Positions 38,181 to 46,619 of a DNA stretch of 64,000 nucleotides are shown here, piece after piece (position 1 is the stretch's first letter; every line of letters begins with the position of its first letter). The translations under genes were made by a program, and so were the position numbers. The notes beneath the pieces were generated by a model. That model had not been told where the DNA came from. It saw only the letters and a program-made list of their open reading frames with translations, and searched no databases. Source of the DNA: Mycobacterium montefiorense (GTDB lineage Bacteria > Actinomycetota > Actinomycetes > Mycobacteriales > Mycobacteriaceae); assembly GCF_003112775.1 (NCBI RefSeq), contig NZ_BFCH01000017.1, positions 504,938-568,937 of the forward strand, written 5' to 3'.

Positions 38181-39215
38181 ATGGGTAGTTTCAGCAGCGT
38201 GCCCGAGATGCCGAATCGCCAGATCCTGTTGCGTCGCCGCCCGACCGGGCTGGTTGCGCCCGACGACACCGAGCTGATCACCCGGCCGGCACCCGAGCCC
38301 GCCGACGGGGAAGCGCTGGTCCGGACCACCTACGTCGGGCTCGACGCGGCGGTCCGGACCTGGCTGAACGACCAGCCCGGCTACCTTCCGCCGGTGCAGC
38401 TCGGCGAGGTGATCCGGGCGGCCGGTATCGGCGAAGTCGTCGCGTCGCGGTGCGATGCGTACGCCGTCGGTGACGTGATCACCACGCTGACCGGTTTCCA
38501 GGAGTACGTGATCATCCGCGACGATGTGTTCAGCACGCCCATCCCGGGTGAGGACAATCAGCTGGCGATCATGTCGGTCTACGGGCCGACCGGTGCCACC
38601 GCCTACTTCGGCATGACCGACATCGGTAGGCCGAAGGAAGGGGAGACGGTGGTGGTCTCGGCGGCGGCGGGCGCCACCGGATCGGTGGCCGGGCAGATCG
38701 CCAAGATCGCCGGGGCCCGGGTGGTGGGCATCGCGGGCGGGCCGGACAAATGCCGGGCGGTGGTCGAAGACTTCGGATTCGACGGGTGCATCGACTACAA
38801 GAACGACGACGTGCCCGCCGCGCTCAAGGAGCACTGTCCGCGCCGCGTCGACGTCTACTTCGACAACGTCGGCGGCCCGATCCTCGACGCGGTGCTCGGC
38901 CGGCTGGCCGCCAACGCCCGCGTGGTGCTCTGCGGCGTCATCTCCAGCTACCTGACCGGTGAGCACCCCGGGCCCACCAACTACGTGAACCTGCTGTCGA
39001 AGACGGCGCTGATGCAGGGATTCAACTCGCTCGACCAATGGGGCCGTTTCGACGAAGCCTTTGCCGCACTGCGTCAATGGGAGGCCGAAGGCCGGCTCAA
39101 GCACCGCCAGACCATCTTTGACGGCATCGAGTCGTGCGTGGACGCCCTCAACGGATTGTTCACCGGCGCCAATATCGGCAAGACATTGGTGAAGGTCAGC
39201 GCGCCCACCAGGTAA
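38181..39215 (+). CDS. NADP-dependent medium-chain reductase, prostaglandin/leukotriene-type
   Basis: About 344 residues from ATG 38181; GTG 38199 and ATG 38208 (MPNRQILLRRRP) are alternatives. It is a zinc-free MDR of the curcumin reductase/LTB4 hydroxydehydrogenase type. The nucleotide-binding motif is VVSAAAGATGSVAGQIAKIAG (about 150-170), with YGPTGATAYFGM before it and VDVYFDNVGG after it. Such enzymes reduce alpha,beta-unsaturated ketones or aldehydes. No zinc-binding cysteine cluster is seen. Confidence 0.85.
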   Translation: MGSFSSVPEMPNRQILLRRRPTGLVAPDDTELITRPAPEPADGEALVRTTYVGLDAAVRTWLNDQPGYLPPVQLGEVIRAAGIGEVVASRCDAYAVGDVITTLTGFQEYVIIRDDVFSTPIPGEDNQLAIMSVYGPTGATAYFGMTDIGRPKEGETVVVSAAAGATGSVAGQIAKIAGARVVGIAGGPDKCRAVVEDFGFDGCIDYKNDDVPAALKEHCPRRVDVYFDNVGGPILDAVLGRLAANARVVLCGVISSYLTGEHPGPTNYVNLLSKTALMQGFNSLDQWGRFDEAFAALRQWEAEGRLKHRQTIFDGIESCVDALNGLFTGANIGKTLVKVSAPTR

Positions 39216-39234
39216 ACAGCCGACCGCGCCCTAG

Positions 39235-39870
39235 TCAGTCCTGCCCGAGAACGCGGTGTAGCGCCTTCTTGGCCTCGCGCAGCGCTTCGAGAACCCTGGT
39301 CCGCGCCTCGGCGAGCTGTTGCTTCTGCTCGTCGGTGCCCGTCCAGGTGATCGTGCGTGCCAGGCCCGCGATCTCGAACAGCTCCCGGCGGATCTTGAAG
39401 ACATCGCCGAACTGACCCGCCCGCTTCAGAAACGCATGCGCGGTCTCGCTGCTGATGCCGCGCCAGGCCAGCAGGTTGTTGCCGAGCTCGGTCAAAGTAG
39501 CCACGCCGTTGTCGACCGTCACCACGCCGCGGCCGGCAAGCAGACCGATGGCCAGCTCGGCGATGTCCTGCGGAGGAGTCACCGCGCCGTCAGTCGCGTC
39601 AGACACCCGCTGGACAACTTGCGCGGCGTCGGCCGGCCCGTCGAGCAGCAGCGCCGCGGTCACAAAGGCCGCGCGCTTGAGCGGCGGTCGACCACCGGGA
39701 CCGAATCCGCCCCCGAAACCGGGGCCGCCCGGCCCGCCATGACCCCAACCGTGTTTGCCCCAGCCGCCGAAGCCGCCGGGGCCGCCTCCGAAACCGGGCC
39801 CACCGAAGCCGCCGAACCCGAAGCCGCCCCCGAAACCACCCGGGCCGCCGAACAATCCGTCACCAGACAT
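39235..39870 (-). CDS. Gly-rich N-terminus winged-helix-like protein, regulator candidate
   Basis: 211 residues. The first 60 are Gly/Phe repeats (GGFGGGFGFGG). The rest is a helical domain (RAAFVTAALLLDGPADAAQVVQRVSDATD) with a possible winged-helix register, then a C-terminal coiled region. The layout resembles mycobacterial PadR-like proteins with Gly-rich heads. It is divergent from a MarR gene with a small dyad between. DNA binding is inferred. Confidence 0.6.
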   Translation of the reverse strand: MSGDGLFGGPGGFGGGFGFGGFGGPGFGGGPGGFGGWGKHGWGHGGPGGPGFGGGFGPGGRPPLKRAAFVTAALLLDGPADAAQVVQRVSDATDGAVTPPQDIAELAIGLLAGRGVVTVDNGVATLTELGNNLLAWRGISSETAHAFLKRAGQFGDVFKIRRELFEIAGLARTITWTGTDEQKQQLAEARTRVLEALREAKKALHRVLGQD

Positions 39871-39929
39871 CCTTCATTCCTTTCCGCATCAGACCATCAA
39901 CCTCCTTGATACCACCGACTCCGGCAATG

Positions 39930-39942
39930 TCAACAAAGTTGA
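39930..39942. promoter_or_regulatory. dyad TCAAC-N3-GTTGA between divergent regulators
   Basis: A 5-bp perfect dyad in the 117-bp gap between the Gly-rich protein and the MarR gene. The size suits a MarR/PadR site. Short, so chance is possible. Confidence 0.4.
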
Positions 39943-39987
39943 TGGTCCTGCCGTGCTGACCGACTGGCGCATGCCAGCATGTGGGGC

Positions 39988-40407
39988 ATGAGTTCTTCTC
40001 ACGATGAGCCGTTGGGGTTCCTGTTGTACCGAGTGATGGCGTCGTTGCGGCCCCAGGTTGCCGCGGAGCTCAAGCCGCTGGGGCTCGGGCTGCCGGAATT
40101 CGTGTGCATGCGAATCCTGGCCAAACACCCCGGACTTAGCAGTGCCGAGTTGGCCCGCGGTACCAACGTTTCGGCACAAGCGGCCAACCAAGTGCTGCGC
40201 GCACTCGAGGACCGCGGCGCGCTAAGGCGCCCGGCCTCGGCGCCGAGCGGTCGGGCGATGCCGGCGCGGCTGACGCGGCGTGGCAACGCCCTGCTGAAGC
40301 GCGCGGACACCGCTGTTGAGGTGGCCGAACAGCGAATTCTGACGCGGCTCACCGCAGAACAGCAAAGTCAGCTCAAAGAACTGCTCTATGCTGCGGGCAC
40401 CCCTTGA
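39988..40407 (+). CDS. MarR-family transcriptional regulator
   Basis: About 139 residues from ATG 39988 (or 142 from ATG 39979). Winged helix-turn-helix: LSSAELARGTNVSAQAANQVLRALEDRGALRR, followed by the wing and a dimer helix (RADTAVEVAEQRILTRL). It is typical in length. It lies 18 bp before the first GH16 gene, so the two may be co-transcribed, and is divergent from the Gly-rich gene. Confidence 0.85.
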   Translation: MSSSHDEPLGFLLYRVMASLRPQVAAELKPLGLGLPEFVCMRILAKHPGLSSAELARGTNVSAQAANQVLRALEDRGALRRPASAPSGRAMPARLTRRGNALLKRADTAVEVAEQRILTRLTAEQQSQLKELLYAAGTP

Positions 40408-40425
40408 ACCGAAAGCGGTGTGCTG

Positions 40426-41247
40426 ATGCTCGATCGTCGCCGCGCGATGATGCTGGCGGGATTCGGCGCGCTGGCCGCCGTCATCCCCACGCCGTCGTCC
40501 GGAGCCGCGCCGGCGCGGTCGGGCTCATACCTGTTTCACGATGAGTTCGATGGCCCGGCCGGCTCGGCTCCCGATCCGTCGAAATGGGTTGTGGCGAACC
40601 ACCGTACCTCGATCAAGAACCCAACGGGGTTCGACCGTCCCGAATTTTTCGGGCAGTATCGCGACAGCCGCCAAAACGTGTTCGTCGACGGCAAATCCAA
40701 CCTTGTCCTGCGTGCCACCCGAGATGACGGCAACTATTTCGGCGGCCTGGTGAGCGGCACCTGGCGCGGGGCCATCGGGGCGACCTGGGAAGCCCGCATC
40801 AAACTAAACTGCCTCACCGGCGGCTGCTGGCCGGCTTGGTGGTTGTCCAACGACGACCCGGGCCGTAGTGGGGAAGTCGACTTGATGGAGTGGTACGGCA
40901 ACGGGCAGTGGCCCTCGGGTACCACCGTGCACGCAAACTCGGACGGCACGGCGTTCGAGACCCGCCCGATCGCGGTCGACGGCGGGTGGCACACCTGGCG
41001 AGTGACGTGGAATTCCGGCGGCATGTACTTCTGGGAGGACTATGCCGACGGCATGGAGCCCTACTTCAGCGTTCCGGCGACCGGCATCGAGGATCTCAAC
41101 GACCCGGTCCGCATGTGGCCGTTCAACGACGTCGGCTACACGATGTTTCCGGTGCTCAACCTCGCGGTCGGTGGTTCAGGTGGCGGCGACCCCGCGGCGG
41201 GCGCCTACCCGGCGGAAATGCTGGTCGACTGGGTGCGCGCCTTTTAA
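40426..41247 (+). CDS. Tat-exported GH16 endo-beta-1,3-glucanase, Rv0315-like (copy 1)
   Basis: 273 residues. A twin-arginine-type signal (DRRRAMMLAGFGALAAV) ends near GAAPA. The GH16 domain has the catalytic EVDLME (ExDxxE) near residue 148 in SGEVDLMEWYG, flanked by Trp-rich strands (TWEARIKLNCLTGGCWPAWWLSN). M. tuberculosis Rv0315 is a GH16 laminarinase-type enzyme. A second copy follows at 41373. GTG 40420 is an alternative start. Confidence 0.88.
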   Translation: MLDRRRAMMLAGFGALAAVIPTPSSGAAPARSGSYLFHDEFDGPAGSAPDPSKWVVANHRTSIKNPTGFDRPEFFGQYRDSRQNVFVDGKSNLVLRATRDDGNYFGGLVSGTWRGAIGATWEARIKLNCLTGGCWPAWWLSNDDPGRSGEVDLMEWYGNGQWPSGTTVHANSDGTAFETRPIAVDGGWHTWRVTWNSGGMYFWEDYADGMEPYFSVPATGIEDLNDPVRMWPFNDVGYTMFPVLNLAVGGSGGGDPAAGAYPAEMLVDWVRAF

Positions 41248-41372
41248 TGCGCCAGGGGCAGGATGCGTACCGTCGGCGCGCGTGGTTGTATAACACCGTT
41301 TGTGGGAGTTAGCCGCGGGGGGAACCGTGCCGAGTCGGAGGCCCCGGCTTTAGCGATTGGTGGTAGGTGGAT

Positions 41373-42203
41373 ATGGATCGTCGCCGCATGATGTTGACGA
41401 CGGGGCTCGGCATGCTGGCGGCCGCGGCATCGATGCCTCTCCCGGAAGCCTTGGCGTCCCCGTCAGCGCCGCAGACGCCGCCGTCGGCTGGTGGTGGTGG
41501 GCCCTATATCTTCGCCGACGAGTTCGACGGACCCGCGGGCTCTCCGCCCGATCCGGGCAAGTGGACGATCCAGACCTGGCAGGACGACGTCTACCCGCCG
41601 GTCGCGGGGATTTATCGCGACGACCGCCGCAACGTGTTCCAGGACGGCAACTCCAACCTCGTCCTGTGTGCTACCAACGAATTCGGGACCTACTACACCG
41701 GCAAGCTGCGCGGCAATTTCCGCAGCATGATCAACCAGACGTGGGAGGCGCGGATCAAACTGGATTGTCTGACGCCTGGCCTGTGGCCCTCGTTCTGGGG
41801 CGTCAACGAGGACCCGCTGCCCGACGGCGAGGTGGACATTTTCGAGTGGTACGGCAACGGCCAATGGGCGCCGGGTACCACGGTCCACGCTGCATCCAAC
41901 GGCAAGACCTGGGAAGGTAAATCGATCCCCGGCCTGGTCGATGGCGCCTGGCACACCTGGCGAATGCATTGGGGTGAGAAGGGTTTCGAATTCTCGCGGG
42001 ACGGCTCCGAGTACTTCAAGGTCCCCAACAAACCCATTCACGTCGCCGGCGGCGCTCCCGACGATTTCCGTTGGCCGTTCAACATTCCCGGCTATTGGAT
42101 GACGCCGATGTTCACGCTTGCTGTCGGCGGCGTTGGTGCCGGTGATCCTGCCGCGGGGGTGTTCCCGGCGTCCATGCTCGTCGACTACCTCCGCGTCTGG
42201 TGA
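41373..42203 (+). CDS. Tat-exported GH16 endo-beta-1,3-glucanase (copy 2)
   Basis: 276 residues. The signal is MDRRRMMLTTGLGMLAAAAS, with a cleavage near EALAS. The catalytic motif is DGEVDIFEWYG and the fold runs to LVDYLRVW. It is a tandem homologue of the gene at 40426: same signal type, same catalytic motif, 125 bp apart. The two differ clearly in loop sequence, so the duplication is not recent. The end converges on the glycosyltransferase stop without a gap. Confidence 0.87.
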   Translation: MDRRRMMLTTGLGMLAAAASMPLPEALASPSAPQTPPSAGGGGPYIFADEFDGPAGSPPDPGKWTIQTWQDDVYPPVAGIYRDDRRNVFQDGNSNLVLCATNEFGTYYTGKLRGNFRSMINQTWEARIKLDCLTPGLWPSFWGVNEDPLPDGEVDIFEWYGNGQWAPGTTVHAASNGKTWEGKSIPGLVDGAWHTWRMHWGEKGFEFSRDGSEYFKVPNKPIHVAGGAPDDFRWPFNIPGYWMTPMFTLAVGGVGAGDPAAGVFPASMLVDYLRVW

Positions 42204-43706
42204 TCACCGCGTCGCTTTGAATACCTGAACAAGGTTGAACTGCCAGCGCTCGACAAGCCGGAAGCCCAGGTCGTGTGGTACCGCGAAAGCCGGTGTCGCC
42301 CCGTAGCGCGGGCCGGGTGGCAACGCCGAACCCTGCTCGTGGGCGGGCAGCGACTCGTCGCCCTGGGTGATTATCCATACGAAGTGGCAACCGCTGAGCG
42401 GTTTGGCGACAACCTCCGGAATGAGGTTGGTGTCGAAGACGTCCCTGCGTTCCGTTGCTCGTTGCCACAGGGTGAGGTCGATCAGCTTCCGGTAGGCGTC
42501 GGGGCGCGCGGCCACCAACGGCCGCATCGGTGCGGGCATAAACGTCACGGTGTCGTTAATCAGTAGACAATCGCCGGGCGCCGCCTCGGCGGTGATCAGA
42601 TCGGCCACCTGGCTGTAGTCCATTCCGTACTTGGCGTACGGGCTACGTTGCACCCGAAGGTAATTCGGGGCCGCAGCAACAGCGAAAACGGTGACGAGTG
42701 CTGGCGCTACCCACGGTTTGGCCGCCAATGCGCCAATGCAGACGCCCAGCACCAGTGCCATCGCTGGCGCGGTGAAGCACAAGTAGCGCGGCGTGTAGAT
42801 CGGATGGACCAAGGCCGACCACACCACGATCAGCGCGGTCGGTATCAGCAGCCACGCAATCGCCAAGGTCAGCAATTGCCGATCTGCCGCAACCAGTTTC
42901 ACCGACGTCCAGCGCCACACGACGATGGCTGCCGCGATCACCACTGCCGACAACACCGCGAACGGTGGGCTCCGCTCGAAGTATTGCTGAACCATCACGT
43001 CTTCGATCGTTCGGTGCCCGATCGGTGCGACCCAACTGATCTGATGCACCTGCCCCGCGGCGGTGACCAAAAGCGGCGTCACCGCGCAACTCGCCAGAAC
43101 AGACGTGACGACAAAGGAGACGACGACAGTTCGGGTGCGCAGGAAGGCGCACATGAACGCGAAGTGCACCAGCAACAGCAGCGCCAGGTATATATCGAAC
43201 ATGATCGAAACCGCTTGGGCGACACCGTAAGCCACCCAGACCCAAGTGGTGTGCCGACGCGTGGCCGAAACGAACAACACGGTCAGCCATACCGCGGCCA
43301 TCATCGAGATCGCGTACGGGCGGGCTTCGATACCTGCCCACGTCGACCGCGGCAGCACCGCGCAGCTAAGCCCGGCGGCCAGTGCCACGGTACGAGAGGA
43401 GAACTGGTTGCCAAGCACCACCACGCCGGCCGCCGCACCCCCGACGGCCAGACCGCTTGGTGCCCGAGACCAGAATTCGGTGGGTTCGACGATGTGGAAC
43501 CAGCCGTGCATCAGCAGGTAGTACAGGCCGTGGACGGCATCGACGTTGCTGAGCATCTGCCACAGCTGGCCGAGCGAACGACTGTAGGCGGCGGAAATGG
43601 TTGCGGCCTCGTCGTACCAGAAAGAGGGACGACCAGCGCCGGCCAGGCTTACCGCGGTGGCCAGTACTCCGACGATCAGCGGGTCCAGCACGCGACGCCC
43701 TGACAC
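42204..43706 (-). CDS. GT-C membrane glycosyltransferase (family 39/ArnT-like)
   Basis: About 500 residues from GTG 43706. An early FWYDEAATISAAYSRS (aspartate-glutamate in the first loop) is followed by 10-12 membrane helices, typical of GT-C polyprenyl-phosphate-dependent enzymes. The soluble C-terminal part ends VERWQFNLVQVFKATR. It probably moves a mannose or arabinose unit onto an envelope lipid or protein. The 5' end is close to a small secreted-protein gene (43754) on the same strand. Confidence 0.82.
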   Translation of the reverse strand: MSGRRVLDPLIVGVLATAVSLAGAGRPSFWYDEAATISAAYSRSLGQLWQMLSNVDAVHGLYYLLMHGWFHIVEPTEFWSRAPSGLAVGGAAAGVVVLGNQFSSRTVALAAGLSCAVLPRSTWAGIEARPYAISMMAAVWLTVLFVSATRRHTTWVWVAYGVAQAVSIMFDIYLALLLLVHFAFMCAFLRTRTVVVSFVVTSVLASCAVTPLLVTAAGQVHQISWVAPIGHRTIEDVMVQQYFERSPPFAVLSAVVIAAAIVVWRWTSVKLVAADRQLLTLAIAWLLIPTALIVVWSALVHPIYTPRYLCFTAPAMALVLGVCIGALAAKPWVAPALVTVFAVAAAPNYLRVQRSPYAKYGMDYSQVADLITAEAAPGDCLLINDTVTFMPAPMRPLVAARPDAYRKLIDLTLWQRATERRDVFDTNLIPEVVAKPLSGCHFVWIITQGDESLPAHEQGSALPPGPRYGATPAFAVPHDLGFRLVERWQFNLVQVFKATR

Positions 43707-43753
43707 ACCGTCATGGTGCCAGAAGCGATCCCGGACTCGGCCGGGCGCGCCTG

Positions 43754-43981
43754 CTAGTTGGTCAGGTACAGGTAATACAGGCCGTCGCCATGCTGGCGAC
43801 AGTCCCAATGCGTGTACAGATGGTTGTCCTGGGTGATCTCGACATGCGGGCCGTCGGTTTCGCAGGCCGCCAGCGTCGAGTAGGAACCCTCGACCTGAAC
43901 TTCGTCGGCGTTGGCCACGCCCACCGCAGTGGTCATCAGGCCGCCCAAGGCGAGTAAACCGGCAGCGATAACCCTGTTCAT
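43754..43981 (-). CDS. small secreted protein
   Basis: 75 residues. A signal peptide (MNRVIAAGLLALGGLMTTAV, cleavage near ANA/DE) leaves about 49 residues with two cysteines in ACETDGPHVEI and HWDCRQHG. GGGGAGAT lies just upstream of the start. It precedes the glycosyltransferase by 47 bp and might share its transcript. No family recognised. Confidence 0.7.
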   Translation of the reverse strand: MNRVIAAGLLALGGLMTTAVGVANADEVQVEGSYSTLAACETDGPHVEITQDNHLYTHWDCRQHGDGLYYLYLTN

Positions 43982-44081
43982 GCGGATCTCCCCTGTCGTT
44001 TCGGTCGTGCGAGGCGAACTATATCGATTTGCCGGGGCCGCTGAGGGGCAAATGGAACGAGTCCACTAGAGACTCCACTAT

Positions 44082-44097
44082 TCGAACGTATGATCGA
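44082..44097 (+). promoter_or_regulatory. LexA (SOS) box with embedded -10
   Basis: TCGAACGTATGATCGA matches 11 of the 12 fixed positions of the mycobacterial SOS box TCGAAC-N4-GTTCGA. TATGAT (44089-44094) inside it is a -10 hexamer. The gene at 44101 would begin at or next to the transcript start. Confidence 0.75.
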
Positions 44098-44100
44098 ACA

Positions 44101-44406
44101 ATGGGGCCGCTGGCGTCGATCGGATACAACGGGCAGCCGGTCCGCAGCCCGTTTCGGGTGGTGCGTCCGCCGATCGCGGTGCTGATCGATCTGACGGTGC
44201 TCTTCCCGCGCGAGCCGCACTGCTCGGGCAGGTACCAGCCCGATGGCCTGCAGCTGCACAAGGTCGTCGAGGGGTGGCTGAGCTGCTGGGGCCTTTGTGA
44301 GCAGGGCGACTGGTGGGGGTTGGTGACCTATCCAATCGTGTACGGCTCCAAGCGGAAAACCGTTACGCACTGGGTACCGGCCTGGACGCTGCGCAGGAAA
44401 AGCTAG
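44101..44406 (+). CDS. unknown protein under an SOS-type promoter
   Basis: 101 residues from ATG 44101, which is 3 bp after the LexA box, so the transcript is probably leaderless. The sequence has a Trp-rich core (VVEGWLSCWGLCEQGDWWGLVTYP) and a basic C-terminus (RRKS). No signal peptide or membrane helix. I do not recognise a family. A longer in-frame reading from 44029 would pass through the LexA box and is less likely. The end lies 4 bp from the convergent guanine deaminase. Confidence 0.65.
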   Translation: MGPLASIGYNGQPVRSPFRVVRPPIAVLIDLTVLFPREPHCSGRYQPDGLQLHKVVEGWLSCWGLCEQGDWWGLVTYPIVYGSKRKTVTHWVPAWTLRRKS

Positions 44407-44410
44407 GCAG

Positions 44411-45805
44411 TTACAGCCGGCGGCCCTGCACGTAGGTGCCGGCGATCGATGTCTCGCGGGTGCGCATCAGCAACCCGAACAGCGTCTGATCCCGGGCCAT
44501 CGCCGGGTCGTCGCTGCGCACGCCCTCGGTGATCACCGCGTGCAGCGCCGGTGTGCGGTTCGGGTCGATGACGACGAAGTCCGCTTCCTTGCCGACGTCG
44601 AAGTTGCCGAAGCGATCCTCCATGTCCAGCGCGCGGGCGCCGCCGAGCGTACCGATGAACAGCATCTCGGCCGGATGCATGGACACGCCCGCATCGCCCG
44701 GCTCACCGATGTGCACCTTGAAGGCCGTGGCGAGCACCTGGGGAATCGGCCACTCGTCCCCGCCGCCGAAATCCGTTCCGGCAGAGATGTTTACCCCGGA
44801 GGCGACCGTGCGTCGCCACGGCATGGTGCCCGAGCCGAGGAATTGCTGCGAGACCGGACAGTGCGCGATGGACGTGCCTGTCTCCGACATCCGTTGCAGC
44901 TCGGCGTCCTGGCAGTGCACCGCGTGCGCCATGATGCTGCGCCGCCCGAGCATGCTCGGGCCGCCGGCCGTCGAGCCGGGCAGGAACTTGCCGTCATAGG
45001 TGTCCAGGTACGAGTCGACCTGATAGAGCTGCTTGGTCGTATCGACTTCACCGGTGCCCGGGCGGTTGTTCTCGTTGAGGTGAGTGTGGAAGTACACGCC
45101 CCGGTCTCTCACCGAATCGTATAATTCGCCAAGCCTTTTCAGTGTCTGTGTGGTTACCGCGATCGCGAATCGCGGTACCAGCGCCACGTGCAGCCGGGCG
45201 GTCTTCACATTGCCGGTGTCGGCCCCATGCCACTTGTTGATCTCTTCGCGAGCCAGCCGGATCGCATCGTCTTCCGACGTCATCAACGGCTTGGCCGCCG
45301 GTGGTCCGATGGTCTGGATGCCGCGGCCGCTGACGATCCGCAGACCGCGGCGTGCGGTTTCGGTGAACAATGCATCCTGGGCGTGCGGAAACGGGGATCC
45401 GAAGACCATGGCGGCCGTGGTTCCGCTCCCGATCCGCCGATCGCAGAACTCGACCGCCGCCCGCTGCGCGAAGTCCCGGTCGGCGAAGCGAGCTTCCGCG
45501 GGATAGATGCAGTGGTTCAGCCATTCCAGCAGCTGTCCACCGTTGTACGAATCGCCCGCATAGGTCTGCGGGAAATGAACGTGAGTATCGACGAACCCCG
45601 GCAGCAGGAAACCCGGCCGGTGATCTGTCGCGGGCGTTGATCGGTACTTGAGGGGCACGCCGGCGCGGTCTCCGCAGAAGGCGATCTTGCCGTCGTCCTC
45701 GACTACCAACGCGCCTTCTGGGATGGACACCAAGGCGTCGACGGCTTCGGAGACCAGCGGAGAGCCGGCGAGGTGGAAAATGTGCCCAAGGTGAATCCGA
45801 GCCAC
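44411..45805 (-). CDS. guaD: guanine deaminase
   Basis: About 464 residues from GTG 45805, with GGGGAAG 7 bp upstream. Amidohydrolase motifs: LLPGFVDTHVHFPQTY (metal His-x-His) near residue 72, HTHLNEN, MAHAVHCQDAELQRM, and SAGTDFGGGD with the metal Asp. It converts guanine to xanthine in purine salvage. It is convergent with the SOS-type gene. The family could also include related atrazine-chlorohydrolase-like enzymes, but the FPQ form is typical of GuaD. Confidence 0.87.
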   Translation of the reverse strand: MARIHLGHIFHLAGSPLVSEAVDALVSIPEGALVVEDDGKIAFCGDRAGVPLKYRSTPATDHRPGFLLPGFVDTHVHFPQTYAGDSYNGGQLLEWLNHCIYPAEARFADRDFAQRAAVEFCDRRIGSGTTAAMVFGSPFPHAQDALFTETARRGLRIVSGRGIQTIGPPAAKPLMTSEDDAIRLAREEINKWHGADTGNVKTARLHVALVPRFAIAVTTQTLKRLGELYDSVRDRGVYFHTHLNENNRPGTGEVDTTKQLYQVDSYLDTYDGKFLPGSTAGGPSMLGRRSIMAHAVHCQDAELQRMSETGTSIAHCPVSQQFLGSGTMPWRRTVASGVNISAGTDFGGGDEWPIPQVLATAFKVHIGEPGDAGVSMHPAEMLFIGTLGGARALDMEDRFGNFDVGKEADFVVIDPNRTPALHAVITEGVRSDDPAMARDQTLFGLLMRTRETSIAGTYVQGRRL

Positions 45806-45928
45806 GCGTTCTTCCCCTAGTGTTTTCTTCGAAGGTTGCGCTGCAATCACATACAACCACCCAGGCGTGTTGAGCGACTGCCCGGACAGCGAGCACACAC
45901 CGCGCTCGGTGGCACGGCGGCGGTCTCG

Positions 45929-46619
45929 ATGAGAGGATTGCTGCCCGTGGCAGGAAGCTGGAGCTCGTTGTTACCCACGCTCATTCCGCTGGCGCTCGTC
46001 ACCGCCGTCTCTTCGCTGTCGATCATTCCGGCTGTCCTGGTGCTGCACGCGCCGCAGCCACGGCCGGCCGTGGCTGGCCTTCCTGGGCGGGTGGTTGTTC
46101 GGGCTGGCGGCCCAGACCGTGCTGTTCGTCGCCGGCTCCGGTGGTCTCGGCGATATGCACAAGTCGACACCGACGTGGGCGTCCTGGTTGCGGGTGGTGC
46201 TCGGGTCCGCGCTGATCCTGTTCGGCATCTACCGGTGGGTGACTCGGCATAGGCACACCGAGTCGCCCGGCTGGATGCGTTCCTTTTCCACGATGCGCCC
46301 CAGGCGCGCGGCCATCACCGGGCTGGTGTTGACGGTGGTCCGGCTGGAGGTGCTGCTGATGAACTTGGCGGCCGGCTTGGCCATCGGTACCAGCCACCGC
46401 GACCATGTCGACAAACTGTCGGCCGGCATCGTCTTCGTCGCCGTATCCGCGTCAACGGTCGCGATCCCGATCCTGGCCTACGTGGCCGCGGGCCATCGCC
46501 TCGACGATTTCCTGGAACGCGTCAGAGACTGGATGGAGAAGAACAACGCCGCACTGATGGCGGCAATCCTGGTCTTGATCGGCCTAATGGTGCTCCACAA
46601 CGGAATTCGCGCGCTATAG
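45929..46619 (+). pseudogene. frameshifted GAP-like (Sap/GPL-export) membrane protein
   Basis: The first part reads SWSSLLPTLIPLALVTAVSS in one frame up to APQPRP (about 46065). The remaining protein (WLAFLGGWLFGLAAQTVLFV and onward to NGIRAL) continues in the next frame. The switch lies near 46056-46080, in CACGGCCGGCCGTGG. Together the parts give a six-helix protein of the mycobacterial GAP family (glycopeptidolipid-addressing protein). One inserted base would explain it. It may be a true pseudogene or a sequencing error. Confidence 0.75.

Noticed and set aside
44029..44100. Longer start for the SOS-type gene at 44029
   Set aside because: It would run through the LexA box and its -10; ATG 44101 matches the predicted transcript start.
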